From the NCBI GenBank assembly GCA_035532735.1, contig DATKQM010000017.1:1-51004 (forward strand): a DNA stretch of 51,004 nt, given 5' to 3'. The stretch is from Chersky-840 sp035532735 (GTDB taxonomy: Bacteria > Actinomycetota > Acidimicrobiia > Acidimicrobiales > UBA8190). Both the position numbers and the translations under genes were made by a program. Under the pieces are notes generated by a model, which did not search any database, was not told the DNA's origin, and worked only from the letters and a program-made list of their open reading frames with translations. Below are positions 1-8,887 of the stretch, one piece after another. The stretch's first letter is position 1. Every line of letters begins with the position of its first letter.

Positions 1-2712
1 GATCGCGACGCCATGCTCAACGTCCTCCAGATGCACCGCGCCGAGGTGGCCAAGATCGACGAGGAGCTCGTTCCCATGGACCTGCTCTCCGCCGCCCAAG
101 AAGCCTGGGACGACGCCGTCGAGCTCGGTGAGCAGTACGGCGTCCGCAACTCTCAGGCCAGCGTCCTCGCTCCCACGGGGACGATCGCCCTCATGCTCGA
201 CTGCGACACCACCGGGGTCGAGCCCGACCTGGGTCTCGTGAAGACCAAGAAGCTCGTCGGCGGTGGGACGATGTCCATCGTCAACCAGACCGTTCCCCGC
301 GCATTGGCGAGGCTCGGCTACATGCCCGAGCAGGTCGACGACATCATCTCCTACATCGATGAGCAGAAGTCGATCGTGGGGGCACCGCATCTTGCCGCCG
401 AGCACATGGCGGTATTCGCCTGCTCGATGGGTGACAACACGATCCACTACACCGGGCACGTCCGGATGATGGGGGCGGTTCAGCCCTTCATCAGCGGGGC
501 CATCAGCAAGTGCGTGGTGGGGGAGACCCTTCTCGCCACCTCCGACGGCCTCATCCGCATCGGCGGTCTCCACGACGGTGAGAGCCCGGACACCTTCAGA
601 GACGAGATCCTCGCCGTGGCGTCGATCGGTGGCATCCACAAGACCGACGCCTTCTATTACGGGGGCACCCGCCCGGTGCGTCGGGTCGTCCTCCGCTCGG
701 GCCACACCGTCACGGGAACCCCGAACCACCGCGTGCTCACGGCCGGGACCTCGGGCCTGGACTGGAAGCGACTCGACCAGATCGAGCCCGGCGACTACGT
801 GGCCGCCAAGTACGGCGACGAGTTGTGGTCCGAGATCCCCGCCCGCTTCGACGACTTCGCCCCGACACCGGCCTACGGCTCGCAGAAGACGGTCCGGATC
901 CCCCAGGAGATGACCGACTCGCTGGCGTTCTTCCTCGGTGCCTACGCGTCGGAGGGCCACACCTCGCGTTCGACCTGGACGGTGATCATCACCAACTCCG
1001 AGGAGGCTGTCCTCGAGGAGATCGCCGAAGCCGCCCGGGTCTGCTTCGACGTCGAGGCCAAGATCCGTCGGCCCTCAGACCGTTGTCCGAGTGTGGAGCT
1101 CTCCTCCAAGACGATCGTCGAGTTCCTGGAGTACCTGGGCTGTGGCGAGCGTGCCTCGACAAAGCGGATCCCCGACGCCGTGCTCCGTTCCCCGAGGGAG
1201 CTCGTGATCTTGTTCCTCCAGGGTCTGGCCCTCGATGCCTACACCCACACCTCCGACGTCATCCAGGGCAAATGGGCGATCTGTCTCGATGCGTCCGAGC
1301 TCCTCGACGACCTCCAAGCGGTCCTGACGAACCTCGGGGTGGTCCACGGCCGGATCTCCAGGTTCAACCCGGAACACGACAAGACCTACGACGAGGTCTA
1401 CGCCGTCGGCGTCCACGCCAAGAAGATGGTCGAGTTGGCTCCGTTCCTCGAGGCCCACAAGTCAGCGGCAGCGGCCCGTATGGCGGCGGCGGTCACGGCG
1501 ACGACCCACAACACCGCCGACGTCGTGCCGGGGATCACGCCGGCCGAGCTCTATGCCCTCGTCCCCTACGGACGCCGCAACGAATTCGGCGTGCTCCTCC
1601 GCACCGAGTTCAACTTCCTGGCCGATCGTCGGACGACCCGTGTCAGCCGGGAGTCGGTCGAGCGCCTCGCCCGCATCGACGGCGTCACGCTCCCCGAATG
1701 GCTCCAGCAGGTGCTCGACGACGGCCTTCACTTCAGCCCGGTGGAATCCCTCACCGATGCGGGCGAGCGCGAGGTCTTCGACGTCTCGGTGCCGATCACC
1801 CACGCCTTCGTCGCCAACGGGATCGTCAACCACAACACCGTGAACCTGCCCGAAGACGTGACCGTCGAGGACATCGAGCAACTCCATCTCGATGCCTGGC
1901 GCCTGGGCATCAAGGCCGTCGCCATCTACCGCGACAACTGCAAGGTGGGTCAGCCCCTGTCCACCACGAAGAAGGCCGGTGTCGGTGAGGGTGGCGACTT
2001 CGCCCCGCCGGGGTCAGAGGCCGAAGCCCGCGACCGTGCCGCCGCGGCGAGAATCGCCGAGCTCGAGGCGGCGTTGTCGCAGTCCCAGAACCGCTCCCGC
2101 GACACCGTGGTCGTAGGAGCAGTCCGGGAGCGCCTGCCCCGGCGACGCAAGTCGTCCACCTTCGCCTTCCGGGTGGCCGACTGCGAGGGATACGTGACGG
2201 TCGGCGAATACGACGACGGACGTCCGGGTGAGGTTTTCATGAAGGTCTCCAAGCAGGGCTCGACCCTGGCGGGGATCATGGACGCCTTCTCGATCTCGGT
2301 CAGCTTGGGGCTCCAGCACGGTGTCCCACTCGCCACCTACGTCCGCAAGTACACCTCCATGCGCTTCGAGCCGGCGGGGATCACCGACGACCCGGAGCTG
2401 CGCATCGCCACCAGCCTCGTGGACTACATCTTCCGGCGCCTCGCCGTCGACTACCTGCCGCTCGATGAGCGCGAGGAGCTCGGCGTGCTGTCGACGGCAG
2501 AGCGCATGCAGCCCACCCTTCCCGGCGTGGAGGAAGCCGCCACCCCCGAGCAGGACCTCGTCGAGGACGCCGGGGTCAGCTCCGTACCGCCCTCAGCACC
2601 GCGCGCCGAACAGAGCAACGCCCCGCTGTGCTACCAGTGCGGCATGGTCATGCAGCGAGCCGGATCGTGCTACCTCTGTTCCAGCTGTGGGACGACGAGC
2701 GGCTGTTCGTAG
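1..2712 (+). CDS. nrdJ: Vitamin B12-dependent (class II) ribonucleotide reductase, 3' part, intein-containing
   Basis: Adenosylcobalamin-dependent ribonucleoside reductase, which makes deoxyribonucleotides in the cytoplasm. The reading frame is already open at base 1 (codons D-R-D-A before the first Met at 13), so the 5' end lies outside the window. The N-extein part carries the conserved stretch NSQASVLAPTGTIA and ends at GAISK. An intein (511-1836) interrupts the protein, and the C-extein resumes with TVNLPEDVTVEDI. Joining the two gives GAISKTVNLPED, the normal NrdJ/NrdA context. The C-terminus has the Cys-rich tail CYQCG...CSSCGTTSGCS typical of NrdJ, which supplies reducing thiols. The stop is 12 bases from the convergent acetyltransferase gene. 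The family assignment is secure; only the missing N-terminus limits it. Confidence 0.95.
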   Translation, partial: DRDAMLNVLQMHRAEVAKIDEELVPMDLLSAAQEAWDDAVELGEQYGVRNSQASVLAPTGTIALMLDCDTTGVEPDLGLVKTKKLVGGGTMSIVNQTVPRALARLGYMPEQVDDIISYIDEQKSIVGAPHLAAEHMAVFACSMGDNTIHYTGHVRMMGAVQPFISGAISKCVVGETLLATSDGLIRIGGLHDGESPDTFRDEILAVASIGGIHKTDAFYYGGTRPVRRVVLRSGHTVTGTPNHRVLTAGTSGLDWKRLDQIEPGDYVAAKYGDELWSEIPARFDDFAPTPAYGSQKTVRIPQEMTDSLAFFLGAYASEGHTSRSTWTVIITNSEEAVLEEIAEAARVCFDVEAKIRRPSDRCPSVELSSKTIVEFLEYLGCGERASTKRIPDAVLRSPRELVILFLQGLALDAYTHTSDVIQGKWAICLDASELLDDLQAVLTNLGVVHGRISRFNPEHDKTYDEVYAVGVHAKKMVELAPFLEAHKSAAAARMAAAVTATTHNTADVVPGITPAELYALVPYGRRNEFGVLLRTEFNFLADRRTTRVSRESVERLARIDGVTLPEWLQQVLDDGLHFSPVESLTDAGEREVFDVSVPITHAFVANGIVNHNTVNLPEDVTVEDIEQLHLDAWRLGIKAVAIYRDNCKVGQPLSTTKKAGVGEGGDFAPPGSEAEARDRAAAARIAELEAALSQSQNRSRDTVVVGAVRERLPRRRKSSTFAFRVADCEGYVTVGEYDDGRPGEVFMKVSKQGSTLAGIMDAFSISVSLGLQHGVPLATYVRKYTSMRFEPAGITDDPELRIATSLVDYIFRRLAVDYLPLDEREELGVLSTAERMQPTLPGVEEAATPEQDLVEDAGVSSVPPSAPRAEQSNAPLCYQCGMVMQRAGSCYLCSSCGTTSGCS
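511..1836 (+). other. Intein with LAGLIDADG-type (DOD) homing endonuclease inside NrdJ
   Basis: A 442-residue in-frame protein intron. It starts with Cys1 (block A CVVGETLL), has the block B motif TPNH about 70 residues in, and ends with block F (EVFDVSVPITHAFVANG) and block G GIVNHN. The +1 extein residue is Thr (codon 1837-1839). All residues normally needed for self-splicing are visible: Cys1, the block B Thr/His, the penultimate His, the terminal Asn and Thr+1. Between the splicing blocks are two dodecapeptide motifs of a homing endonuclease, FFLGAYASEG near intein residue 140 and FLQGLALDAYT near 235. Both keep an acidic residue, although the second lacks the usual final Gly, so endonuclease activity is uncertain. 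Confidence 0.95.
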
Positions 2713-2724
2713 TGTGGGCTTCGC

Positions 2725-3249
2725 TCAACCGGACCGCTGTTCCCAGCAGTAGGTGAAGTCGCCCCGGTACGAGGAGTCGTAGTCCGCCAGCCGGCGTACC
2801 AGGAAGTGGGGATTTCCCTCTCCGACTGGGCGGTAGGTGACGCCGAGCGGACCCGACGGCTCGAACCCGAAGCGCTCGTAATAGCCGGGGTTGCCCAGCA
2901 GAACGATCAAAGGGAGCCCAGCTGCCTCGGCCCGCCGGAGGAGCTCGGTCATGAGGGCCCTGCCGATGCCCGCGCCCTGGTGGGACGGCCCAACCGCCAG
3001 TGGGGCGACGGCGACTGCCTCCCGTCCTCCGATGTCCCCCCGGGCCGCCATGACATGGCCGACGACTCCCTCGCCGACAACGGCGACCAACTCGAGCTCG
3101 GCCACGACGGCTCCACTCGCCCACGTGGACGTCACGATGTCGAGCTCCTCGCTTGCGTCTCGGTCCGCGCTCGTGAACGCGTCCCGGACCACCTCCAAGA
3201 TGGAGTCGTGGTCGGCGGCGATCGCACTGCGTATGGCCGTTTTGTCCAC
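2725..3249 (-). CDS. GNAT family N-acetyltransferase (YhbS-like)
   Basis: A 174-residue protein of the Gcn5-related acetyltransferase fold, which uses acetyl-CoA to acetylate an amine. The central strand and P-loop read VAPLAVGPSHQGAGIGRALM around residues 85-104, with the Q-G-A-G-I-G acetyl-CoA pyrophosphate-binding turn intact. It is followed by GNPGYYERFGFEP, the family's usual strand-6 region, which identifies the YhbS-like subgroup. The substrate cannot be read from the sequence. It is convergent with nrdJ (12-base gap) and divergent from the methyltransferase gene (about 90 bases between starts). Length is normal for the family. Confidence 0.88.
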   Translation of the reverse strand: MDKTAIRSAIAADHDSILEVVRDAFTSADRDASEELDIVTSTWASGAVVAELELVAVVGEGVVGHVMAARGDIGGREAVAVAPLAVGPSHQGAGIGRALMTELLRRAEAAGLPLIVLLGNPGYYERFGFEPSGPLGVTYRPVGEGNPHFLVRRLADYDSSYRGDFTYCWEQRSG

Positions 3250-3339
3250 CTCGATGACGGTACCGGGATCGCAAAGGGGCGCGGCACATCGGTGCGAACC
3301 ATCACCGGTATGCCCCTTGGGGAGGCCGATGCACTAGAC

Positions 3340-4083
3340 ATGCCGGCTGTGGTTGATCGGTTGTTCTCCGAGCCCAGCCTCGCTGCGTTGTATGACGCAT
3401 GCTGCATGGGACGACCGGATTTCGACTTCTACCTGCCATTGGTGATGTCTGCAGACGCCGTCCTCGACGTCGGTTGTGGGACTGGTGAGCTCCTACGCCT
3501 GGCCCGCCAGGCCGGTCATGTCGGACGCCTGTGCGGCCTTGATCCGGCTGACGCCATGCTCGACCAGGCCCGCCTGTGTCCGGACGTCGACTGGATCCTT
3601 GGGGACCTCTCCGCAACCAGATGGGATCGAGCCTTCGACCTGGTCGTCATGACCGGGCACGCATTCCAGGTCCTCGTCGCGGACGAGGATATCCGAGCGT
3701 CATTGGGCGCAATTCGGTCCGCCCTCGCCGATGACGGCCGCTTTGTGTTCGAGACTCGCAACCCGAACGTCGGGGAATGGGAGACATGGACTCCGGACAA
3801 TGCGGTCGAGGTTGTCAGCGCCGGTGGTGCCGGGGTCCGGATGGCACACGAGGTCGAGACACCGGTTGCAGACGACCTGGTCTCGTTCCGCACGACGTTC
3901 ACGAGCACCGATTGGGATCGGCCCCAGATCAGTCGGAGCACCCTGCGGTTCCTCGACGCGCGCACCTTGTCGGTCTTCCTGTCCGATGCCGACCTCGTCA
4001 TCGAGGATCAATTCGGGAATTGGGACGGGACCCCGCTGACCGAGAAGAGCCCCGAGATCATCACTGTGGCCCGGCGGGCCTAG
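3340..4083 (+). CDS. Class I SAM-dependent methyltransferase
   Basis: A 247-residue methyltransferase of the Rossmann-fold class. Motif I, VLDVGCGTGELL (residues 41-52), binds the SAM methionine end; the acidic residue ending strand 2 is in CGLDPADAML, and motif IV-like DLVVMTGHAFQ follows. The N-terminus, with LAALYDA and PDFDFYLPL before motif I, matches small actinobacterial methyltransferases that include this helical lid. I chose the ATG at 3340 because it has GGGGAGG 14 bases upstream and gives the usual N-terminus. An in-frame ATG at 3310 is the alternative. The methyl acceptor is unknown. Its stop lies 3 bases from the convergent end of the secreted repeat protein. Confidence 0.85.
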   Translation: MPAVVDRLFSEPSLAALYDACCMGRPDFDFYLPLVMSADAVLDVGCGTGELLRLARQAGHVGRLCGLDPADAMLDQARLCPDVDWILGDLSATRWDRAFDLVVMTGHAFQVLVADEDIRASLGAIRSALADDGRFVFETRNPNVGEWETWTPDNAVEVVSAGGAGVRMAHEVETPVADDLVSFRTTFTSTDWDRPQISRSTLRFLDARTLSVFLSDADLVIEDQFGNWDGTPLTEKSPEIITVARRA

Positions 4084-4086
4084 CCC

Positions 4087-4932
4087 TCAGCTGTCGTGAT
4101 GACCCGAATTGCCGCCAGAACCGTGCGACTGGCTTCCCTCGCCTGACCCGGAGCCGCCCTGGTGGCCATGGAAGTGGTCGTTCGGGTGTGGGACCTTGGA
4201 GGGCTCGAAGGTGGCGTGGTGCGGGGGTGAGGTCGCGACGGGGCTGACGAACACGGCGGTGGCGGTGACCGTCCCACTCGAGATGAGCCCGAAGGCCCCG
4301 ACCTTGGCACCCACGCAGACGTTGGCGAAAGTCGCCGAGGTCACCCCGTGCCCGGCGAATTTGGTGGTGCTCCCCACGTCAACGGTGAACGTCTTGTTCT
4401 GCCCTTCGGTCAGGGTGAAGACCCCGGTGCTGCCAGCCAACGGGCAAAAGCCGTTCGTGCTCGTCCCGTTGACCGATGCCACCGTCCCGAATACGGCGTG
4501 CGGCTTGGGGGTGGGCGGAGGCGTGACGAACACGGCGGTGGCGGTGACCGTCCCACTCGAGATGAGCCCGAAGGCCCCGACCTTGGCACCCACGCAGACG
4601 TTGGCGAAAGTCGCCCCGGTCATCCCGTGCTCGTTGAACGTCGTGGCCGTGGCGCTCACGTCCACGGTGAAGGTGGTGTTGTCCTCCCCGTTCAAGGTGA
4701 AGACCCCGGCCGACCCGGACGTCCCACAGGCCCCCGAGGTGCTCGTTCCGTCGACCGATGCCACCGTGCCGAAGACGCCCTGGACGCCGTGATGGACGTG
4801 GCCGTGGTGACGGTCGCGGGTCTGATGCCCGGGAGAGGCACGCAAGGTTGTCGCCGATGCCGCGCCTCCGGTGAGCACCACCGCCAGCGCCGCTACCGAG
4901 ATCACCTTCGCGATATGCCGTCCGTTGAACAT
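4087..4932 (-). CDS. Secreted protein with two tandem beta-rich repeats
   Basis: A 281-residue exported protein. The first 27 residues form a signal peptide: basic start MFNGRHIAK, hydrophobic stretch, then a likely cut after GGAASA. The mature part holds two copies of a roughly 93-residue unit, each beginning VFGTVASV(D/N)GTST and ending ATFANVCVGAKVGAFGLISSGTVTATAVFV. Both units resemble DUF5666-like small beta domains, but this is only a resemblance. The C-terminal 45 residues are low in complexity and rich in His, Gly and Ser, and a His-rich linker also precedes repeat 1; metal binding is possible but not shown. Two Cys per repeat could form disulfides outside the cell. Function unknown. 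Confidence 0.75.
   Translation of the reverse strand: MFNGRHIAKVISVAALAVVLTGGAASATTLRASPGHQTRDRHHGHVHHGVQGVFGTVASVDGTSTSGACGTSGSAGVFTLNGEDNTTFTVDVSATATTFNEHGMTGATFANVCVGAKVGAFGLISSGTVTATAVFVTPPPTPKPHAVFGTVASVNGTSTNGFCPLAGSTGVFTLTEGQNKTFTVDVGSTTKFAGHGVTSATFANVCVGAKVGAFGLISSGTVTATAVFVSPVATSPPHHATFEPSKVPHPNDHFHGHQGGSGSGEGSQSHGSGGNSGHHDS
4245..4336. repeat. 92-bp perfect direct repeat, copy 1
   Basis: This stretch is identical base for base to 4524-4615, at an offset of 279 bases (93 codons). It encodes the end of the second domain repeat of the secreted protein. Flanking parts of the two domains have diverged, so perfect identity here suggests recent gene conversion or duplication. Confidence 0.95.
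4524..4615. repeat. 92-bp perfect direct repeat, copy 2
   Basis: This is the second copy of the 92-bp repeat at 4245-4336. It encodes the end of the first domain of the same secreted protein, in the same reading frame. Confidence 0.95.
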
Positions 4933-5076
4933 CTGTCTCCCCCGTCTGGTCCAATGTCTCGATCCCCGCCGCCGGCGGGCGGAGGAACGCCCTGGTCGGA
5001 TCGTGTCCCACGGGTGTCCGAAGTCTTTGTCAGGCTCTTCGACCAGTCTCTAACGCGAAGTGTGGTCTTGTAAATA

Positions 5077-5092
5077 CGGATCGTGATATCCG
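5077..5092. promoter_or_regulatory. Small inverted repeat upstream of ppk2 (possible operator)
   Basis: CGGAT-N6-ATCCG is a perfect 5-bp dyad in the AT-richer part of the 283-base gap between the secreted-protein start and ppk2. A weak TTGTCA (5027-5032) lies upstream. No regulator can be assigned, and a chance dyad of this size is quite possible. Confidence 0.25.
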
Positions 5093-5215
5093 AAGGATTT
5101 TCCCAGGTCGAAGGGGATGAGAAATGAAACGGAGGCCGGCGCCGTGGAGACGGGCCGGTTCCTCCGGCCAGGCAGGAACCCGGGTCCGGGCGAGGCACGG
5201 TGGAAGATGGGAGCC

Positions 5216-6001
5216 ATGGCTGAGAAGAACGTCTACGACAAGGCTCTCCTCCGGCTCCAAGAGGAGCTCGTGAGGTTGCAGCAGTGGGTTCGTGACGAGG
5301 GCAAGCGGGTGGTCATCGTGGTCGAGGGTCGCGACGCGGCCGGGAAGGGGGGTGTGATCAAGCGGATCACCGAGTACCTCAACCCCCGCTGGTGTCGGAT
5401 CGCGGCGCTCCCGGTCCCGAGCGACCGGGAGAAGACCGAGTGGTACTTCCAGCGCTACATCGCCCATCTGCCCGCCGGCGGGGAGATCGTCCTCTTCGAT
5501 CGGAGTTGGTACAACCGGGCGGGCGTCGAGCGAGTCATGGGACTGTGCACCGACGAGGAGTACCACCGCTTCCTCCGCCAATGCCCGGCCTTCGAGCGGA
5601 TGCTCATCGACGACGGCATCATCCTGGTCAAGTACTGGTTCTCGGTGAGTGACGAGGAGCAGGAGCGGCGGTTCAGAGAGCGCCTCAATGTCCCGGTCAA
5701 GCGCTGGAAGCTGAGCGAGATGGACATCGAGGGGCGCAACCGCTGGGTCGAGTACTCCAAGGCCAAGGACGAGATGTTCGCCCACTGTGACGTGCCGGAC
5801 TCACCTTGGTGGGAGGTGGAAGCCGATGACAAGAAGAGGGCACGGATCAACTGCATCGCACACCTTCTTTCGGTGGTCCCCTATCGGAGCACGAAGCAGC
5901 CCAAGATCAAGCTTCCGCCCCGAGCCCCCGCCGGCAATTACAAGCGCCCCTCTCGGGACCTCTACCGCCACGTGCCCGACTACGCAGCGACGTTGTCGTG
6001 A
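5216..6001 (+). CDS. ppk2: Polyphosphate kinase 2 (PPK2 family)
   Basis: A 261-residue kinase that moves phosphate between polyphosphate and nucleotides. The P-loop is EGRDAAGKGG (residues 37-46) and the Walker B/lid segment is LFDRSWYNRAGVERVMG (residues 93-109), both hallmark PPK2 motifs. C-terminal conserved stretches are KYWFSVS, RWKLSEMD and SPWWEVEADDKKRARINCI. Single-domain length is normal. The ATG at 5216 has GGGAG just upstream; an ATG at 5207 in the same frame is possible, and the frame stays open further upstream without a better start. Whether it prefers ADP, GDP or AMP cannot be decided here. Its TGA overlaps the GTG of the next gene (GTGA), so the two are probably co-transcribed. 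Confidence 0.93.
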   Translation: MAEKNVYDKALLRLQEELVRLQQWVRDEGKRVVIVVEGRDAAGKGGVIKRITEYLNPRWCRIAALPVPSDREKTEWYFQRYIAHLPAGGEIVLFDRSWYNRAGVERVMGLCTDEEYHRFLRQCPAFERMLIDDGIILVKYWFSVSDEEQERRFRERLNVPVKRWKLSEMDIEGRNRWVEYSKAKDEMFAHCDVPDSPWWEVEADDKKRARINCIAHLLSVVPYRSTKQPKIKLPPRAPAGNYKRPSRDLYRHVPDYAATLS

Positions 6002-6882
6002 CGGCCGTGGACCTCGGAAGGGTGGGGGTCTGGTGGAGCGGAACCTGGCGGCTGCCTGACGACGACGCCACGGTGGACGTCGCCGCCGAGCTGGAGGCCC
6101 TCGGCTACAGCGCGCTGTGGTCGTCGGGTGGCTTCGACCTGGGCCTCGCTTCCCGCTTCGGCCGCCTCCTGGCGGCGACGACCCACATCGCGGTGGCGAG
6201 CGGCATCGTGAGCATCTGGCGGGCCAGCCCGCACGACGTCGCTGTCGCCGCGGCGGAGCTCGACCGCAGCTACCCGGGACGCTTCCTCCTCGGACTGGGG
6301 GCGAGCCACGCACCGCTGGTCGAGAACTACGCCCGCCCTTATGCCCACATGGTGCGATATCTCGATGACCTCGACGGCTCCGACGGTCTCGACGCCGGTG
6401 GCTCCGCGGTGGCCAAGGACCGCCGCGTGCTGGCGGCACTGGGGCCCCGCATGTTGGAGCTGGCGGCGCGCCGCGCCGCGGGGGCCCACCCCTACTTCGT
6501 GCCGGTCGACCACACCGCCCGGGCGCGCCAGGTGCTCGGGAACGGTCCGATCCTCGCCCCGGAGGTGACCGTGGTGCTCGAGCGCGACCCGGCCACGGCC
6601 CGGAGCGTGGCGCGAACCTTCACCGAGGGGTATCTGACGCTGCCGAATTACACCAACAACCTCCGCACTCTGGGTTTCGACGACGACGACCTCACCGGGC
6701 CCGGGAGTGACCGTCTCGTCGACGCCGTGGTGTACTGGGGCGACAGTACCTCGATCGCCGCTCGCGTCGCCGAGCACTTCGCAGCGGGAGCCGACCACGT
6801 GTGTGTCCAGGTTGTCTCGTCACGAGCGTCCTTCCCGCTGGCCGAGTACCGGGAGCTGGCGCCGGCGCTGCTGGGGATCTGA
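5998..6882 (+). CDS. Luciferase-like (LLM) F420-type oxidoreductase
   Basis: A 294-residue TIM-barrel protein of the luciferase-like monooxygenase superfamily, whose actinobacterial members often use F420 or FMN. Signs are the N-terminal strand GRVGVWWSG, TTHIAVASGIVSIWRASP, and the central RFLLGLGASHAPLVENYARPY. C-terminal AAGADHVCVQVV is the usual last strand. It shows the pattern of the 'TIGR03620-like' actinobacterial subgroup, recalled from general knowledge. The GTG start overlaps the ppk2 stop, implying translational coupling. The substrate is unknown; coupling to ppk2 may be only positional. Confidence 0.85.
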   Translation: MTAVDLGRVGVWWSGTWRLPDDDATVDVAAELEALGYSALWSSGGFDLGLASRFGRLLAATTHIAVASGIVSIWRASPHDVAVAAAELDRSYPGRFLLGLGASHAPLVENYARPYAHMVRYLDDLDGSDGLDAGGSAVAKDRRVLAALGPRMLELAARRAAGAHPYFVPVDHTARARQVLGNGPILAPEVTVVLERDPATARSVARTFTEGYLTLPNYTNNLRTLGFDDDDLTGPGSDRLVDAVVYWGDSTSIAARVAEHFAAGADHVCVQVVSSRASFPLAEYRELAPALLGI

Positions 6883-7016
6883 CGCGCGCCGCCCGGAGTG
6901 GGCACGGTGCGGTCTGGCGTGTCACGCCCCCCGCTGATCACCCGCCGCCTCCTCGATACCGCCGCCGTGGGGGTGCGCGGTGCGCTCCGGACACCGTGTG
7001 GCGGGGTCGATCGGGC

Positions 7017-7042
7017 GCCCACCCCCCCGCCTAGTGGTGGGC
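7017..7042. terminator. Hairpin between convergent genes (possible terminator)
   Basis: GCCCACC and GGTGGGC form a 7-bp stem with a 12-base loop. It lies in the 186-base gap between the ends of the oxidoreductase gene (+) and the RibD-like gene (-), where a bidirectional terminator would be expected. No T-tract follows, which is common at high GC. The rest of the gap shows no gene. Confidence 0.4.
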
Positions 7043-7068
7043 CGGGCCAAGGTGTCGAAGACCGCTCG

Positions 7069-7617
<549 letters not shown>

Positions 7618-7647
7618 CTCGCCAAAGTACCGCCGCGGGGACCGGGC

Positions 7648-8862
7648 TCAGCCCTGTGCCGAGATGGGCAGATACTCGAACCGGCGGGTGAAGGCGCCCG
7701 GGGCGTACCGGCCTGCGGCGGTGTCGACCACGAAATCCGGCATGGCTCGCAGGAGCTCTTCGATCACCACCCGGCCTTCGAGCCGTGCCGCGGCGGCCCC
7801 CAGGCAATGATGCGGTCCGGAGCTGAACGCGAGGGCACGCGCTGCGGTGCGGGTGACGTCGAGCTGACCGGCGGTCGGGCCGAACTCACGATCGTCACGA
7901 TTGGCCGAGGCGAACAACAGGTGCACCTTGGTCTGACCGGGAATGGTGACGGGCCGGTCGGAGGGGCCGACGGTCACCTCGGCCATCGTGGTACGTGACA
8001 GCCCCTGGACGGGGGAGAGGAAGCGCAGGAGCTCCTCGACCGCCGTGGGTATCCGGGTGGGGTCGTCGATGAGGAGCCGGCGTTGGTCGGGGTGGTCACT
8101 GAGGAGAGCGGCGGTGCCCCCGATGAGGCCCGAGGCGGTGTCGTTGCCGCCCGCGATCATCACGAAGCAGAAGCCGAGGATCTCCTCGTTGCTCACGGGA
8201 CGACCGTCCACCTCGGACCCGAGCAGCACCGAGATCATGTCATCGCCGGGCTGGCGCGTCTTTGTGGCCTTCTTCTTGGCGGCGGCCAGATCGGTGAAGT
8301 ACCGGTAGAGATCGCTCACGGCTTGGCCGGCCGAGACCACGTTCCCGGCCGCATTGGCCTGGACGATGGCGCTGCTCCAAGTCCCGAAGGCGGAGCGGTC
8401 GACCTCGGGGACACCGAGGTAGTCGGCGACGACGAACGACGGCAGCGGCGAAGCCACCTCGTCCACGAAGTCGGTTTCCCCCGAACCGGCCACGTGTTCG
8501 ACCCGAGCCCGGGTAAAGGCCCGCACCGCCTCCTCGCGTCGGGCGACGGCTCTCGGCGTGAACATGGCGTTGACCAACCGTCGGTAGAGGGTGTGCCGGG
8601 GCCTGTCCATCATGACCAGGGTGGGCATGAGCCCCAGCTTCGTGATCTCGTCCTCTTCGAAGGTCAGGCCATGGGCAGAGGAGAAGGCTTCGGTGTCGCA
8701 CGTGGCCGCCATGACATCGGCGAATCGGGACAGGACCCAGAAGCCCCGCTCGGCGACGAAGTGGACCGGGTCCTCGTTGCGAAGCCGCTCGTAGGTCGGA
8801 TAGGGATCGCGCCACAGCTCGGGGTCGAGCGGATCGTACGAAACAGTCACAGACCTCTCCAT
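7648..8862 (-). CDS. Cytochrome P450
   Basis: A 404-residue soluble bacterial P450 that activates O2 on a heme thiolate to hydroxylate a substrate. Visible motifs are the I-helix AGGNDT (237-242), the K-helix EELLR (276-280, ExxR) and the heme loop FSSGPHHCLG (346-355), with Cys353 as the axial ligand. AGGNDT has Asn before the Asp-Thr pair, seen in CYP families such as those acting on fatty or steroid-like substrates. I start at the ATG at 8862 (GGGGTGA upstream). A GTG four codons in, preceded by GGAGAGG, is possible. The frame stays open upstream but runs into the preceding gene. The gap to the upstream cobalamin-binding gene is 25 bases. Confidence 0.93.
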   Translation of the reverse strand: MERSVTVSYDPLDPELWRDPYPTYERLRNEDPVHFVAERGFWVLSRFADVMAATCDTEAFSSAHGLTFEEDEITKLGLMPTLVMMDRPRHTLYRRLVNAMFTPRAVARREEAVRAFTRARVEHVAGSGETDFVDEVASPLPSFVVADYLGVPEVDRSAFGTWSSAIVQANAAGNVVSAGQAVSDLYRYFTDLAAAKKKATKTRQPGDDMISVLLGSEVDGRPVSNEEILGFCFVMIAGGNDTASGLIGGTAALLSDHPDQRRLLIDDPTRIPTAVEELLRFLSPVQGLSRTTMAEVTVGPSDRPVTIPGQTKVHLLFASANRDDREFGPTAGQLDVTRTAARALAFSSGPHHCLGAAAARLEGRVVIEELLRAMPDFVVDTAAGRYAPGAFTRRFEYLPISAQG

Positions 8863-8887
8863 CGGGTCACCCCGTGTTCTCGGCGTC

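Noticed and set aside
825..1988. A 387-codon frame inside the intein region of nrdJ, and a 141-codon frame opposite it
   Set aside because: The nrdJ frame has clear intein and reductase motifs; the others are Arg-rich shadows.
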